A stretch of 64,000 nt of DNA, taken from contig NZ_CP014301.1 in assembly GCF_001562255.1 (NCBI RefSeq), positions 2,170,001 to 2,234,000 on the forward strand. Direction: 5' to 3'. The stretch's first letter is position 1; every line of letters begins with the position of its first letter. The stretch comes from Bosea sp. PAMC 26642. Lineage in GTDB: Bacteria > Pseudomonadota > Alphaproteobacteria > Rhizobiales > Beijerinckiaceae. Position numbers and translations under genes: made by a program. The notes under the pieces were generated by a model. The model worked only from the letters and a program-made list of their open reading frames with translations. It made no database searches and was not told the DNA's origin. Below, piece after piece: positions 10,885-19,933 of the stretch.

Positions 10885-11416
10885 CCGAATGGATGAGCGA
10901 CCTTAGCCACCGCCGATATGGCGATCAAGCCGAAGCGCGCGCCAAATCCCCGCCCGCGTCTCCGCGTCGGTTGATCATGAGGGGCGAGCGGAGCGCCGCG
11001 AGGCGCAGGTTGGTATAGAGCCGCTTCATTGAGCCAGAAGCGGCGCGGGCAGATTAAGCCACTGCCCGCACGCCCCGTGGCGCTCCGCTCGTCGGCGATT
11101 TCGGACCTCGGGCCGCGCTTATTCGGATTTCGGGAGTTCGATCTGCCAGCTTGGGTGCCAGTTCGCCTGAGGCTTGTCGCGACCTTCGCCGGCAGTTCGT
11201 CGTCCCGTCGTCCTTATAGCGAGCTCCTCGCACAGGGGCCGTAGTACCCCCAGGGCGGTGCCCCGAAGCCTCCCGAGTCTGGCGTGTAAGACCAGCCGCA
11301 GGCGCCGACCTCATCCCCACCAACGGCATACCTCCGGATGGCTGCCCCTCGGGGATGAGGTGGTGGCAATTTAAGGTGAGGTTTGCGAGCCGGGGATAAG
11401 TTTTTTGATGGAATCA
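10885..11416. other. Gene-poor stretch between sulP and the palindromic element
   Basis: No convincing gene. It contains a 10-bp inverted repeat CCTCATCCCC (11311-11320) / GGGGATGAGG with a loop of about 30 nt. A minus-strand frame ending at 11214 has an unusual aromatic/Gly-rich end (GWSYTPDSGGFGAPPWGYYG) that looks more protein-like than its surroundings, but it has no plausible start region. It may be a gene remnant or an untranslated RNA. The remaining sequence shows nothing recognisable. Confidence 0.4.
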
Positions 11417-11573
11417 CCGCCGCCTCTTCCCTTCTCCCCTTGCGGGAGAAGGGAAGAGGCGGCGGATGAGGGGTGGTCGTGCCCTTTCAAGCAGGTGGAA
11501 TGCGGATATCGCAGCGCGACCCCTCATCCGTCTCGGCTTCACCGAGCCACCTTCTCCCGCAGGGGGAGAAGGG
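11417..11573. repeat. Intergenic palindromic element, family D
   Basis: A perfect inverted repeat with 22-bp arms (11417-11438 and 11444-11465) and a 5-nt loop, whose tips read CTTCTCCC/GGGAGAAG. It is followed at about 50 bp by a second, shorter hairpin with the same tip (CCTTCTCCC...GGGAGAAGG). A nested pair GGATGAGGGG/CCCCTCATCC spans the space between them. Such CTTCTCCC/CCTCATCC elements are typical dispersed intergenic palindromes of Hyphomicrobiales. It lies between sulP and the end of recN. Confidence 0.8.
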
Positions 11574-11638
11574 TTCGCGCTCGGCCGATTCTCCTTTTCA
11601 GGCAAGGTTTTCCAGCGCTTTTAGCGGCAAGAACCGCC

Positions 11639-13324
11639 CTACCCCCGCACGCCCGCCGCCTCCAGCAAACGCCCGGCGGCCGCCCTTGCTTCTTCGGTGA
11701 TGCTCGCTCCCGCCAGCATCCGTGCGATCTCCTCGCGCCGGGCCTGGTCCTCGAGTGCCGTTACCCGCGTCACCGTGCGCGAGGCGGCGTCGCCCGCCAA
11801 TGCCGATTTCGCGATCAGGAAATGCTGGCCGGCCTTGGCCGCGACTTGCGGGGCATGCGTCACCGAGATCACCTGCACCTTCGTCGCCAGCCGCGCCAGC
11901 CGCTCGCCGATCGCGTCGGCCACCGCGCCACCGACGCCGGTGTCGATCTCGTCGAAGACCAGCGTCGGCGCCGAGCCGCGCTCGGCCAGCACCACCTTGA
12001 GCGCCAGCATGAAGCGCGACAGCTCGCCGCCCGAGGCGACCTTCATCATCGGCCCGGGCCGCGTGCCGGGATTGGTCTCGACCCAGAATTCGACACGGTC
12101 GAACCCTTCCGGCCCACGCGCCGCCTCGTCGGAATCGATCTGGGTGATGAAGCGCGCCCGCTCCAGCTTCAGCGGCGGCAATTCGCGCTTCACTGCGCCG
12201 TCGAGCCGGGCGGCGGCGGCCTTGCGCGCCGCGCTCAACAGCTTCGCCAGCGCCAGGAAATCGGTCTCCGCCGCCTTCAGCTCCGTCTCGAGCCGCGCCA
12301 GCGAAGTCTCGCTCTCGTCGAGCGCGGCAAGATCGGCCGCCATGCTCTGCGCCAGCAGGTCGAGCCCATCGACCGGCACGTCGAACTTCCGGCCCGCCGC
12401 GCGCAAGGCGAACAATCGCTCCTCGACCCGTTCCTGCTCGCGCGGGTCGTATTCCGCGGCGCGCATCGCGGTGGCCAGCGCCTCGCCGGCCTCCTCCAGC
12501 GCCACGATCGCGGTGTTGAGCGCCGCCGATGACGGATCGACCAGATCGGGCGCCTGCCCCGCCCGCCGCTCCAGCCGGCGCAGCACGGCCGCCAGCGCCG
12601 GCACCGGCGAGGCCTGCCCGCCCACCGCCTCATAGGCGTCGATCAGGTCGCGCGCCACCTTCTCGGCCTGCATCATGCCCTGGCGGGCGGCGGCCAGCGC
12701 CTCCTCCTCGCCGGCTTGCGGCTTGAGCCTGCCAAGCTCATCGACGGCATGGCGCAGGAAGTCGGCCTCCTTGCGCGCGGCCTCGACCCTCATGCGCTGG
12801 GCCTGCAAGGCCTGCCTCGCACGTTTGAGCGACTCGCTCGCCTTCGCGACGCCTTCCGCATGTACGTCGAGACCGCCGAAACCGTCGAGGATGACGCGGT
12901 GCTGGGCCGGGTCCGTCAGGGCGCGATCGTCATGCTGCCCATGGATCTCGACGATCGCAGCCCCGATCATCCGCAGGATCTGGACGCTGACCGGCTGGTC
13001 GTTGACGAAGGCGCGCGTGCGACCGTCGGCATATTGCACCCGGCGCAGGATCAGGTCGCCATCGGTGTCGATCTCCTGCGCCTGGGCGAGCCGGCGCGCG
13101 GGATGGTCCATGGGAAGGTCGAAGACGGCGCTGACCTGCCCTTGCGTCTCGCCATGACGCACCAGCCCGCCATCGCCACGACCGCCCAGCGCCAGCGCGA
13201 AACCGTCGAGCAGGATCGACTTGCCCGCACCGGTCTCGCCGGTGAGCACGCTCAGGCCGTCGCTGAACGACAGGTCCAGCCTGTCGATCAGCACGATATC
13301 GCGGATGGAGAGCTGCACCAGCAT
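11639..13324 (-). CDS. recN: DNA repair protein RecN
   Basis: An SMC-like ATPase of 561 residues (usual length about 550-560) involved in double-strand break repair. Walker A is GETGAGKS at residues 29-36. The ABC signature region (ASGGELSRFMLALK) and Walker B (LVFDEIDTGVGG) lie near the C-terminus, separated by Ala/Glu/Arg-rich coiled-coil arms (about 150-360). It follows bamD on the same strand after 123 bp, the conserved alphaproteobacterial order lpxC-bamD-recN. No GTTC-N7-GTTC LexA box is visible in that gap, so SOS control is not evident from this sequence. Confidence 0.97.
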   Translation of the reverse strand: MLVQLSIRDIVLIDRLDLSFSDGLSVLTGETGAGKSILLDGFALALGGRGDGGLVRHGETQGQVSAVFDLPMDHPARRLAQAQEIDTDGDLILRRVQYADGRTRAFVNDQPVSVQILRMIGAAIVEIHGQHDDRALTDPAQHRVILDGFGGLDVHAEGVAKASESLKRARQALQAQRMRVEAARKEADFLRHAVDELGRLKPQAGEEEALAAARQGMMQAEKVARDLIDAYEAVGGQASPVPALAAVLRRLERRAGQAPDLVDPSSAALNTAIVALEEAGEALATAMRAAEYDPREQERVEERLFALRAAGRKFDVPVDGLDLLAQSMAADLAALDESETSLARLETELKAAETDFLALAKLLSAARKAAAARLDGAVKRELPPLKLERARFITQIDSDEAARGPEGFDRVEFWVETNPGTRPGPMMKVASGGELSRFMLALKVVLAERGSAPTLVFDEIDTGVGGAVADAIGERLARLATKVQVISVTHAPQVAAKAGQHFLIAKSALAGDAASRTVTRVTALEDQARREEIARMLAGASITEEARAAAGRLLEAAGVRG

Positions 13325-13447
13325 GGCGCTCAGAGCATGACGGCGAAAAGCGGGAGCCGGCTTTCGCGGAGCATCATCGTCCCGTCATGTCTCTGCGGCG
13401 GTCCTGGACGTCGTGGCATAGGCGGACGGCCTTTACGCTTTGAGCGC

Positions 13448-14398
13448 CTAGATCTTTCCGAACCCGACGATGCCGGTCACGACCCTCGAGAATCCGTTGA
13501 AAGCCCGGCTGATATAGGAACCGCGATCCTCGCGCGGCTGCAGGCCGCCGCTTTCGAGCAGCACATAGGCATCCTTGTACCACGGGCTGTCGGGGAAATT
13601 GTGCCCCAGCACCGCGGCCGCCGTCTGCGCCTCGTTGGTGATGCCCAGCGCCATATAGGCTTCGGTCAGGCGCATCAGCGCCTCCTCGACATGGCGGGTG
13701 GTCTGGTACTTGGTGATCACGTCGCGGAAGCGGTTGACCGCGCCGGTATAGTTGCGCTTCTCCAGATAGAACCGCCCGACATTCATCTCCTTGCCGGCGA
13801 GCTGGTCGCGCGCGATCAGGAGCTTTTCCTTGGCGTCCAGCACGTATTCGGACCGGGGATACTTCTCGATCAGCTCCTGCAGCGCTGCGATCGCGCGCTC
13901 GGTGCGCTCCTGGTCGCGCGTCGCGTCCGGGATTTGGTTGAAGTAGGACATCGCCATGATGTACTGCGCGTAGGCCGCGTCCGGGCTCGCCGGGTTCTGC
14001 GCGATGAAGCGCTTGGAGGCGGTGATCGCCTCCTCCCATTTGGCGGCCTGATAATTCGTATAGGCCGTGAGAATCAGCCCCTTCTTGGCATAGGGCGAGA
14101 AGGGCGACTGCTTGTCGATCTGGTCGAACTTCTTGGCGGCGCCTTCGCTGTCGCCGTTCTGCGCCCGCGCCAGACCCTCATTGTAGAGCTTGTCGGCCGG
14201 AACGACCTCGACCACCTCGGGCTTGTAGACCTCAGGCCGGTCGAATGGATTGAGCGAGGACAGCGTATCGCAGCCGCCGAGCAAGATAGCGGTGCCGAGG
14301 ATCAGGCCGAGATTCCGGTACCGGGCAAGGCTTGTGCGCGCAGCAGGGCTCTCGCGCGTCGATGGGGCGCTGTTGGATATCGGGTTGTTCAGCCGCAT
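13448..14398 (-). CDS. bamD: Outer membrane assembly lipoprotein BamD (ComL)
   Basis: A 316-residue lipoprotein of the BAM complex, which folds beta-barrel proteins into the outer membrane. The signal sequence ends in the lipobox ILLGGC with the acylated cysteine at residue 43. The rest consists of tetratricopeptide-type helical pairs (ADKLYNEGLARAQNGDSEGAAKKFDQID; YAQYIMAMSYFNQI; RNYTGAVNRFRDVITKY). ATG 14398 is preferred to an upstream start because GAGG lies before it and it gives a normal signal peptide. About 30 bp upstream of the start the leader carries a 7-bp hairpin CGTCCCC/GGGGACG (14428-14447). Part of the conserved lpxC-bamD-recN group. Confidence 0.95.
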   Translation of the reverse strand: MRLNNPISNSAPSTRESPAARTSLARYRNLGLILGTAILLGGCDTLSSLNPFDRPEVYKPEVVEVVPADKLYNEGLARAQNGDSEGAAKKFDQIDKQSPFSPYAKKGLILTAYTNYQAAKWEEAITASKRFIAQNPASPDAAYAQYIMAMSYFNQIPDATRDQERTERAIAALQELIEKYPRSEYVLDAKEKLLIARDQLAGKEMNVGRFYLEKRNYTGAVNRFRDVITKYQTTRHVEEALMRLTEAYMALGITNEAQTAAAVLGHNFPDSPWYKDAYVLLESGGLQPREDRGSYISRAFNGFSRVVTGIVGFGKI

Positions 14399-14608
14399 GA
14401 CGCTCACCTCGTCCGTCCTCCTTCGGTCGTCCCCACGCATGGGGACGAATGCCTTACCTCAGACGCAGTGCTTGCGCCACTGTCGAAACGGCGGCGTTCT
14501 GCGGCCAAGGCAGCGTTTATTCGACAGGAAACGGGCAATTGGATGGCGCAACGCATTGCCGCCAACCAACTTTCGGTGAGTCGCCTGGCTGCGACCTTCC
14601 GCCGATGC

Positions 14609-15559
14609 TCAGTGTACGTCGGGCGCGAAGGCGGCCGGCGCGGCAGCGGCCATCTGCACGGCGCGCGGCGCGACATAGGCCGGCAGCGCCTCGACGATGG
14701 CATAGTTGGCACGGTCGGCGAAGAGCGCCTCCAGGATCCGAACATTGAGGCGGTGGCCGCCGCAATAGGAGCGGAACTCGCCCATGATCGCATAGCCGGC
14801 GAGCGCCAGATCACCGATCGCATCGAGCACCTTATGGCGCACGAACTCGTCGCCGTAGCGCAGGCCCTCGGGATTGATCACCTTGTCGTCGCCGATCGCG
14901 ACCGTGTTGTCGAGCGAGGCGCCGAGCGCGAAACCCGCCTTCCAGAGCTGCTCGACATCGCGCATGAAGCCGAAGGTCCGGGCGCGCGAAATCTCGCGGG
15001 CATAGGCCGCCGGCTCCAGATCGAAGACCTTGCGCTGGCGGCCGATCACGGCCGTATCGAAATCGATTTCGACGTCGAGGCGGAAACCGTCGACATCGGA
15101 CGGCAGCAGCTCGGCGAACGCGCGGCCGTTCTCGACGCGCACCGGCTGCAGGATCTTGATATAGCGGCGGGCCGCATTCAACGTCGTCACGCCGGTCTCT
15201 TCGATGGCGGTGACGAACTCGGCGGCGCTGCCGTCCATGATCGGCATTTCCGGCCCGTCGATCTCGACGAGGACATTGTCGATGCCGAGGCCGGAGCAGG
15301 CCGACATCAGATGCTCGATGGTCGCGACCGAGGCGGACGCCTTGTCGCCGATCACGGTGCAGAGTTCGGTCGCGCTGACCTTGGTATGCTTGGCGTGGAT
15401 CAACTGGGCGGGATCGTCACCCAGGCCCTTGCGCAGGAAGACGATGCCGGAATTCGCACTGGAAGGCTTGAGGCAGATGGTGGCGGGAGCCCCGGAGTGC
15501 ACGCCGATGCCGGTCAATGTGACGGGCGCGCGCAGGGTCGTCTGCCGATCGAAACTCAT
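14609..15559 (-). CDS. lpxC: UDP-3-O-acyl-N-acetylglucosamine deacetylase LpxC
   Basis: Catalyses the committed step of lipid A synthesis, removing the acetyl group from UDP-3-O-acyl-GlcNAc using zinc. All landmark residues are visible: H83 (EHLMSACSGLGIDN), H242 and D246 (RHKVLDAIGDL) as zinc ligands, and H269 (GGHRLN) as catalytic histidine. The 316-residue length is typical. ATG 15559 (MSFDRQTTLRAPVTLTGIGVH) fits the family start. It follows ftsZ on the same strand but is separated from it by a strong terminator and about 310 bp, so it needs its own promoter. Confidence 0.97.
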   Translation of the reverse strand: MSFDRQTTLRAPVTLTGIGVHSGAPATICLKPSSANSGIVFLRKGLGDDPAQLIHAKHTKVSATELCTVIGDKASASVATIEHLMSACSGLGIDNVLVEIDGPEMPIMDGSAAEFVTAIEETGVTTLNAARRYIKILQPVRVENGRAFAELLPSDVDGFRLDVEIDFDTAVIGRQRKVFDLEPAAYAREISRARTFGFMRDVEQLWKAGFALGASLDNTVAIGDDKVINPEGLRYGDEFVRHKVLDAIGDLALAGYAIMGEFRSYCGGHRLNVRILEALFADRANYAIVEALPAYVAPRAVQMAAAAPAAFAPDVH

Positions 15560-15686
15560 TCCGTTACCCAATCCTGATCGCCGTTCTCGCAAGGCCCGCG
15601 CAAGCGCCGAAACCCACAATCGCTGCGATATCCCTGGATGACGGCGGAGGTGATACTCGCGCCGAAATCCCCGTTAGTGCATCTGC

Positions 15687-15714
15687 AACATAAGCGCTGC
15701 GGACAAAGCGACAA
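15687..15714 (-). promoter_or_regulatory. Possible lpxC promoter
   Basis: On the minus strand TTGTCG (15714-15709) and TATGTT (15692-15687) are 16 bp apart in the AT-rich gap between the ftsZ terminator and lpxC. This would give a leader of about 120 nt. Matches are moderate and chosen by eye. Confidence 0.3.
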
Positions 15715-15793
15715 AATCACGCTTTCTTTCGCTGTGTTACAGCACCAATGTGGTCATACAAAATTAAGCAACCCGTTGAGGTATATGGTTTTT

Positions 15794-15836
15794 AAAACGT
15801 TAAAAGGCCCGGCGCGCAAGTGCGCTCCGGGCCTTT
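15794..15836 (-). terminator. Rho-independent terminator after ftsZ
   Basis: A 10-bp stem AAAGGCCCGG (15803-15812) / CCGGGCCTTT (15827-15836) with an inner GCGC/GCGC pair is followed on the minus strand by TTTTAACGTTTT. It lies about 35 bp beyond the ftsZ stop and closes the division-gene transcript before lpxC. Confidence 0.88.
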
Positions 15837-15870
15837 GTTCCGCAGTTGCGTAACGGCAGTTCCGCCGCCT

Positions 15871-17571
15871 TCAGGTCGCCTGCCGGCGCAGGAAGGCCGG
15901 GATTTCCAGATGGTCGTCCTCGCCGGCGCGGGTCGGGGTCGGACGGCCCATCGGGTCGAGCTGCCCCTGCGCCGGGCGCGACACCGGCGCCGCGGGACGG
16001 CGCATATACTCCGCATGAGCGGCGCTGGGAGCGGCCGCGACCGGCGGCGGCACCTGACGCACGGGTGCCGGTGCGGGCGCATCGGTCATCTCGTCCTCCT
16101 TGCGGCCGAAGCCGACCGAGGCGAGGCGCTGCATCAGCGACATGCGCTTCTGGTCGACCGGGCTCGGCTGGGCCGGTCCGGGCTGCGCGCTGCGCTGGGC
16201 GTTGATCTGGTTCTGTCCGGGAACGGGCAGGTCCTCGATCCGCGGCATCCGGGTCGGGCGCAGGGCCCGTTCCGGCACGGGCGCGATGAAGTTGTCTTCG
16301 AAATGCATCATCGGCTGTTCGACGACGGCGGGCGCGAGAACCGGGGCGGCAGCCATGACGGGACGCGGCGGCTGCGCCGGCTCGATCCGGATATCCTCCG
16401 ACAGGCTGGCGACGACCGGGGCCGGCATCGGGCGCGGAGCCTCGACGAGCGGCTGGAGGTGCTGCTCCATCACCGGCTCCGGCGCGGGGGCGAAGGGACG
16501 CACCGGCACGCTGGTCGTGTTGCGCAGGCGGGCTTCCGCCTTCAGACGCTCGGCGACCTGGGCGATGCGGGCCTCGGTCTCGTCCATCTCGGCCTGGGTG
16601 GTGACGGGCTTGTCGATGCCGGTCGCCACGACCGAAACGCGCACGATGCCTTCCAGCGATTCGTCGAAGGTCGCGCCGACGATGATGTTGGCCTCGGAAT
16701 CGACCTCCTCGCGGATGCGGGTGGCGGCCTCGTCGACCTCGTAGAGCTTCATGTCGCGCCCGCCGGTGATCGAGATCAGCAGGCCGCGCGCACCCTTCAT
16801 CGAGACGTCGTCGAGCAGCGGGTTGTTGATCGCGGCCTGGGCCGCGGCCAGCGCACGCTTCTCGCCCTGCGCTTCGCCGGTGCCCATCATCGCCTTGCCC
16901 ATGCCGCGCATCACGGCGCGCACGTCGGCGAAGTCGAGGTTGATCAGGCCCGGGCGCACCATCAGGTCGGTGATGCAGGCGACGCCCGAATAAAGCACCT
17001 GGTCGGCCATGCCGAAGGCGTCGGCAAAGCCCGTCGTCTCGTTGGCGACCCGGAACAGGTTCTGGTTCGGGATCACGATCAGCGTATCGACCGCCTCGTT
17101 GAGCTCGCCGATGCCGGCTTCCGCCATGCGCATCCGGCGGTGGCCCTCGAACTGGAACGGCTTGGTGACGACGCCGACGGTCAGGATGCCCATGTCGCGG
17201 GCGACCCGGGCGATGGCGGGAGCAGCGCCAGTGCCGGTGCCGCCGCCCATGCCGGCGGTGATGAAGACCATGTGAGCGCCCGCCAGATGGTCGCGGATCT
17301 CGTCGATGACCTCCTCGGCCGCCGCGCGCCCGACTTCAGGCTGCGAGCCGGCGCCGAGACCCTCGGTGACCTGCAGGCCCATCTGGATGATGCGCGTGGC
17401 CCGCGACAGGGCGAGCGCCTGCGCGTCCGTGTTGGCGACGACGAAGTCGACCCCGTCGAGACCGGCCTCGATCATGTTGTTGACCGCATTGCCGCCCGCG
17501 CCGCCGACGCCGAACACCGTGATCCGGGGCTTCAGTTCCCGGATGTCCGGGGCTTGCAGATTCATCGCCAT
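15871..17571 (-). CDS. ftsZ: Cell division protein FtsZ
   Basis: Tubulin-like GTPase that assembles the Z-ring. The G-box GGGTGTG is at residues 109-115 and the T7 loop region ([11 protein letters not shown]) is present. After the globular core (to about residue 320) comes a long Pro/Ala-rich linker of about 230 residues, then the conserved C-terminal peptide [14 protein letters not shown] that binds FtsA and other anchors. The 566-residue length is typical of Hyphomicrobiales FtsZ with long linkers. GAGG lies 5 nt before ATG 17571. It is preceded by a strong hairpin after ftsA and followed by a terminator. Confidence 0.98.
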   Translation of the reverse strand: MAMNLQAPDIRELKPRITVFGVGGAGGNAVNNMIEAGLDGVDFVVANTDAQALALSRATRIIQMGLQVTEGLGAGSQPEVGRAAAEEVIDEIRDHLAGAHMVFITAGMGGGTGTGAAPAIARVARDMGILTVGVVTKPFQFEGHRRMRMAEAGIGELNEAVDTLIVIPNQNLFRVANETTGFADAFGMADQVLYSGVACITDLMVRPGLINLDFADVRAVMRGMGKAMMGTGEAQGEKRALAAAQAAINNPLLDDVSMKGARGLLISITGGRDMKLYEVDEAATRIREEVDSEANIIVGATFDESLEGIVRVSVVATGIDKPVTTQAEMDETEARIAQVAERLKAEARLRNTTSVPVRPFAPAPEPVMEQHLQPLVEAPRPMPAPVVASLSEDIRIEPAQPPRPVMAAAPVLAPAVVEQPMMHFEDNFIAPVPERALRPTRMPRIEDLPVPGQNQINAQRSAQPGPAQPSPVDQKRMSLMQRLASVGFGRKEDEMTDAPAPAPVRQVPPPVAAAPSAAHAEYMRRPAAPVSRPAQGQLDPMGRPTPTRAGEDDHLEIPAFLRRQAT

Positions 17572-17640
17572 GGTTGCCTCTTTTGATCCTTGTCCGGCGC
17601 CTGGCGGGAGCCGTCCCGATTGCTATGATTTACGCTTGGG

Positions 17641-17666
17641 ATGCGCGCGGCGAGCGCCGCGCGCAT
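17641..17666 (-). promoter_or_regulatory. Perfect 12-bp hairpin between ftsA and ftsZ
   Basis: Arms 17641-17652 and 17655-17666 are fully complementary with a 2-nt tip and are almost pure G+C. It begins 9 bp after the ftsA stop and lacks a T-run, so it is not a standard terminator. It could mark an RNA-processing point, a 3'-end stabiliser for the ddl-ftsQ-ftsA mRNA, or a partial attenuator that sets the ftsA:ftsZ ratio. Confidence 0.6.
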
Positions 17667-17675
17667 CGATACCCG

Positions 17676-19001
17676 TCAGAAACTTTCCTTCAGCCACCGC
17701 CCGACACGCGAGAAGTAGCCGTCCGTTCCGGTCGCAAAATACGTTCCGCTGGCGCGCGGCTCGAAATGCTCGACATGCGCCACCTGCGGATAGACCAGGA
17801 GCCCGACCGAGGCCGCGAAGGCCGGCCCCTTGCCCGCCTCCGGCAAGCCTTTGATGCCGAGCGGACGGCCGGTCCTGACCTGCCCGCCGAGGATGCGGCG
17901 CGCCGTCTCGGGCAGGCCCGTCAGCTGGCAGGCTCCGCCCGTCAGCACGACGCGGCGGCCGGCCTGGGCCGAGAAGCCGGCATTGGCCAGCCGATCGCGC
18001 ACCAGTTCGAGGATCTCCTCGACACGTGGCTTGATGATCCGCACGAGATGCGACTTGGCGAGATGGTTGGGCATGTCGCGTTCGTCGTCGTCGACCTGCG
18101 GCACCGAGATCATGTCGCGCTCGTCCGACGCGCTGGCGATGGCCGAGCCGTGCAGCGTCTTCAGCCGCTCTGCCGCCGAGACGCGGGTCGAAAGCCCGCG
18201 CGCCACGTCCATGGTGATGTGGTTGCCGCCGACGGCGATCGCGTCGGCGTGCATCAGGTGGCCGCCGGAGAACACGCCGAGGCTGGTCGTACCGCCGCCG
18301 AGGTCGACCACGACGACGCCCATCTCAGCCTCGTCGTCGACCAGAACGGAGAGGCCCGACGCATAGGGGGTCGCGACCACGGCCTCGACCTCGAGATGGC
18401 AGCGCTCGACCGCCAGCATGACGTTGCGCGCCGCCGAGGCCTCGCTGGCGACGACATGCATGTCGACCGAAAGCTTGGAACCGATCAGCCCGCGCGGATC
18501 GAGCACGCCGGGAGATCCGTCGAGCGCGTAGCCCGTTGGCAGGGCATGGAGCACGGCCTTGCCGGGCCGCAGCGCGTGGGTCGCCGCCGCCGCCAGCACG
18601 CGCTTCACGTCGCTATCGCCGACCGAACCGCCGCGCAGATCGACGCCGGCGGCATAATGCTGCGAGCCGAGCCGCCCGCCGGTCAGGTTGACGATCACCG
18701 ACTGGACCTCGACCTTGGCCATGCGCTCGGCCGCATCGACCGCCGCGCGGATCGCGCGCTCGGCGCTTTCGAGATCGACGATCGCGCCGCCCTTTAGGCC
18801 GAGCGAGCGCTGATGGCCGATGCCGATGATGCGCGCCACATGGGTACGGCCGCGCAGCCGCTCATTGGCCTCGGCCGGGTTCAGCTCCGCGATCAGGCAG
18901 ACGACCTTGCTGGTTCCGATGTCGAGAATCGACAGCGTCGCGCTCTTGCGCGACGACAGCGGCCGCATCCGCGGCGTCAGGCCATGGGAGGTCAGGTTCA
19001 C
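17676..19001 (-). CDS. ftsA: Cell division protein FtsA
   Basis: Actin-like ATPase that tethers FtsZ to the membrane. The 441-residue chain shows the first phosphate loop (LDIGTSKVVCLIAEL), the SHS2 insert and the second phosphate motif (VVDLGGGTTSLGVFSGG). The C-terminus ends in a short amphipathic helix (YFSRVGRWLKESF) that binds the membrane. The start is GTG at 19001; its GTGA overlaps the ftsQ stop by 4 bp, indicating translational coupling. Gene order ddl-ftsQ-ftsA-ftsZ is the classical one. Confidence 0.97.
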   Translation of the reverse strand: MNLTSHGLTPRMRPLSSRKSATLSILDIGTSKVVCLIAELNPAEANERLRGRTHVARIIGIGHQRSLGLKGGAIVDLESAERAIRAAVDAAERMAKVEVQSVIVNLTGGRLGSQHYAAGVDLRGGSVGDSDVKRVLAAAATHALRPGKAVLHALPTGYALDGSPGVLDPRGLIGSKLSVDMHVVASEASAARNVMLAVERCHLEVEAVVATPYASGLSVLVDDEAEMGVVVVDLGGGTTSLGVFSGGHLMHADAIAVGGNHITMDVARGLSTRVSAAERLKTLHGSAIASASDERDMISVPQVDDDERDMPNHLAKSHLVRIIKPRVEEILELVRDRLANAGFSAQAGRRVVLTGGACQLTGLPETARRILGGQVRTGRPLGIKGLPEAGKGPAFAASVGLLVYPQVAHVEHFEPRASGTYFATGTDGYFSRVGRWLKESF

Positions 19002-19933
19002 GCCTCGCCTCCCTTCTTCTTGGTCTTGGACTTGAGCTGGTCGGCGCGGGCGCTGGCGCCCTCCTCCGTCAGCCGCATCACCACCCGGTCGGGCTCGCGC
19101 AGATCGATGGCGAGCAGGTCCTTGTCGAGCAGGCGGAAATCGTTTTCCAGCGCGACCAGCCTTTTCAGTGCGTCGGCCGGTGCGACCTCGGGCAGGCGCA
19201 CGTCCATGCCGTTGTCGAGCTTCAGCGTCCAGCGCCGCCCCGAGACGAGCGTCGCGGCGCGGATACGCTCCGCCAGCGGCCCGGCCTGCGCCTTCAGCGC
19301 GATGTATTCGCGAGCACGGTTGTTGGCGTCCGGGCCGACGACCAGCGGCAGATGCGCGAAGCGTCCATCATCCATCTTGTCGATCACGGTTCCGTCGGAG
19401 GCGATGACGAAGAGGTCGCCCTTGACCTGCCAGAGCGCGAAGGGCTCGCGCTCGACCAGGGTGATGGCGATTTCGCCGGGATAGAGCTTGCGAACGGTCG
19501 CCTGCCGGATCAGCGGCGTCGCCTCCAGCCTTCGGCGCGCCTCGTCGGCATCGAAGAAGGCGAGCGAGCCCTTCGGATCGATGCCGGCCGCAACCAGCAC
19601 CTCGATCTCCGACAGCTCGGCGATCCCCGAGATGGTGACGCGATCGACGCCCAGCCCGATCAGCCGCGCGATCATGTTTCGCGTCTCGCCCTGGCTCTGG
19701 CGCAGCGTTTCGGTATGGCCGCCCATCACCGCACCGGTCCCGAGGCTGATGCCGAGGAAGGCCAGCGCCAGCCAGGTGCCGACGCTGCGCGGCAGGCGCT
19801 CGGCGAGCGGAACCGCGGCCGCGCTGCGACGCGAGCGGCGGAACCAGCGGTTCGACCGCTCGCCGACCAGCAATTGCGGTCCGGCGGCAGGGAGCGACGA
19901 GCGTGAGGGGGCCATGGCCATTCCCGCTTTCAT
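18998..19933 (-). CDS. ftsQ: Cell division protein FtsQ
   Basis: Bitopic divisome protein of 311 residues that links early and late division proteins in the periplasm. It has a basic cytoplasmic N-terminus, one membrane span (GTWLALAFLGISLGTGAVMGG) and a POTRA domain (IARLIGLGVDRVTISGIAELSEIEVLVAAGI). The FtsQ core (ATPLIRQATVRKLYPGEIAITLVEREPFALW) follows. ATG 19933 was chosen over an upstream start because its ATGA overlaps the ddl stop by 4 bp. It also overlaps ftsA by 4 bp, so ddl, ftsQ and ftsA form one coupled unit. Confidence 0.95.
   Translation of the reverse strand: MKAGMAMAPSRSSLPAAGPQLLVGERSNRWFRRSRRSAAAVPLAERLPRSVGTWLALAFLGISLGTGAVMGGHTETLRQSQGETRNMIARLIGLGVDRVTISGIAELSEIEVLVAAGIDPKGSLAFFDADEARRRLEATPLIRQATVRKLYPGEIAITLVEREPFALWQVKGDLFVIASDGTVIDKMDDGRFAHLPLVVGPDANNRAREYIALKAQAGPLAERIRAATLVSGRRWTLKLDNGMDVRLPEVAPADALKRLVALENDFRLLDKDLLAIDLREPDRVVMRLTEEGASARADQLKSKTKKKGGEA

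Noticed and set aside
8910..10928. Minus-strand frame bridging the helicase and sulP genes
   Set aside because: Out of frame with both real genes it overlaps, Arg-rich and without motifs.
10885..11416. 6S, SRP or transfer-messenger RNA in the sulP-recN gap
   Set aside because: None of the conserved core sequences of these RNAs could be found on either strand.
11405..12532. Plus-strand open frame starting in the family D palindrome
   Set aside because: It is antisense to recN and begins inside a repeat; no ribosome site.
13325..13447. LexA/SOS box upstream of recN
   Set aside because: No GTTC-N7-GTTC (or complement) is present in the gap; recN may be transcribed from bamD.
12716..15577. A 953-residue plus-strand open frame over recN, bamD and lpxC
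   Set aside because: It is the antisense shadow of three well-conserved genes in GC-rich DNA and shows no domain or normal composition.
15820..17586. Plus-strand open frame opposite ftsZ
   Set aside because: Shadow frame caused by codon bias on the opposite strand; Arg/His/Gly/Asp-rich with no recognisable motif.
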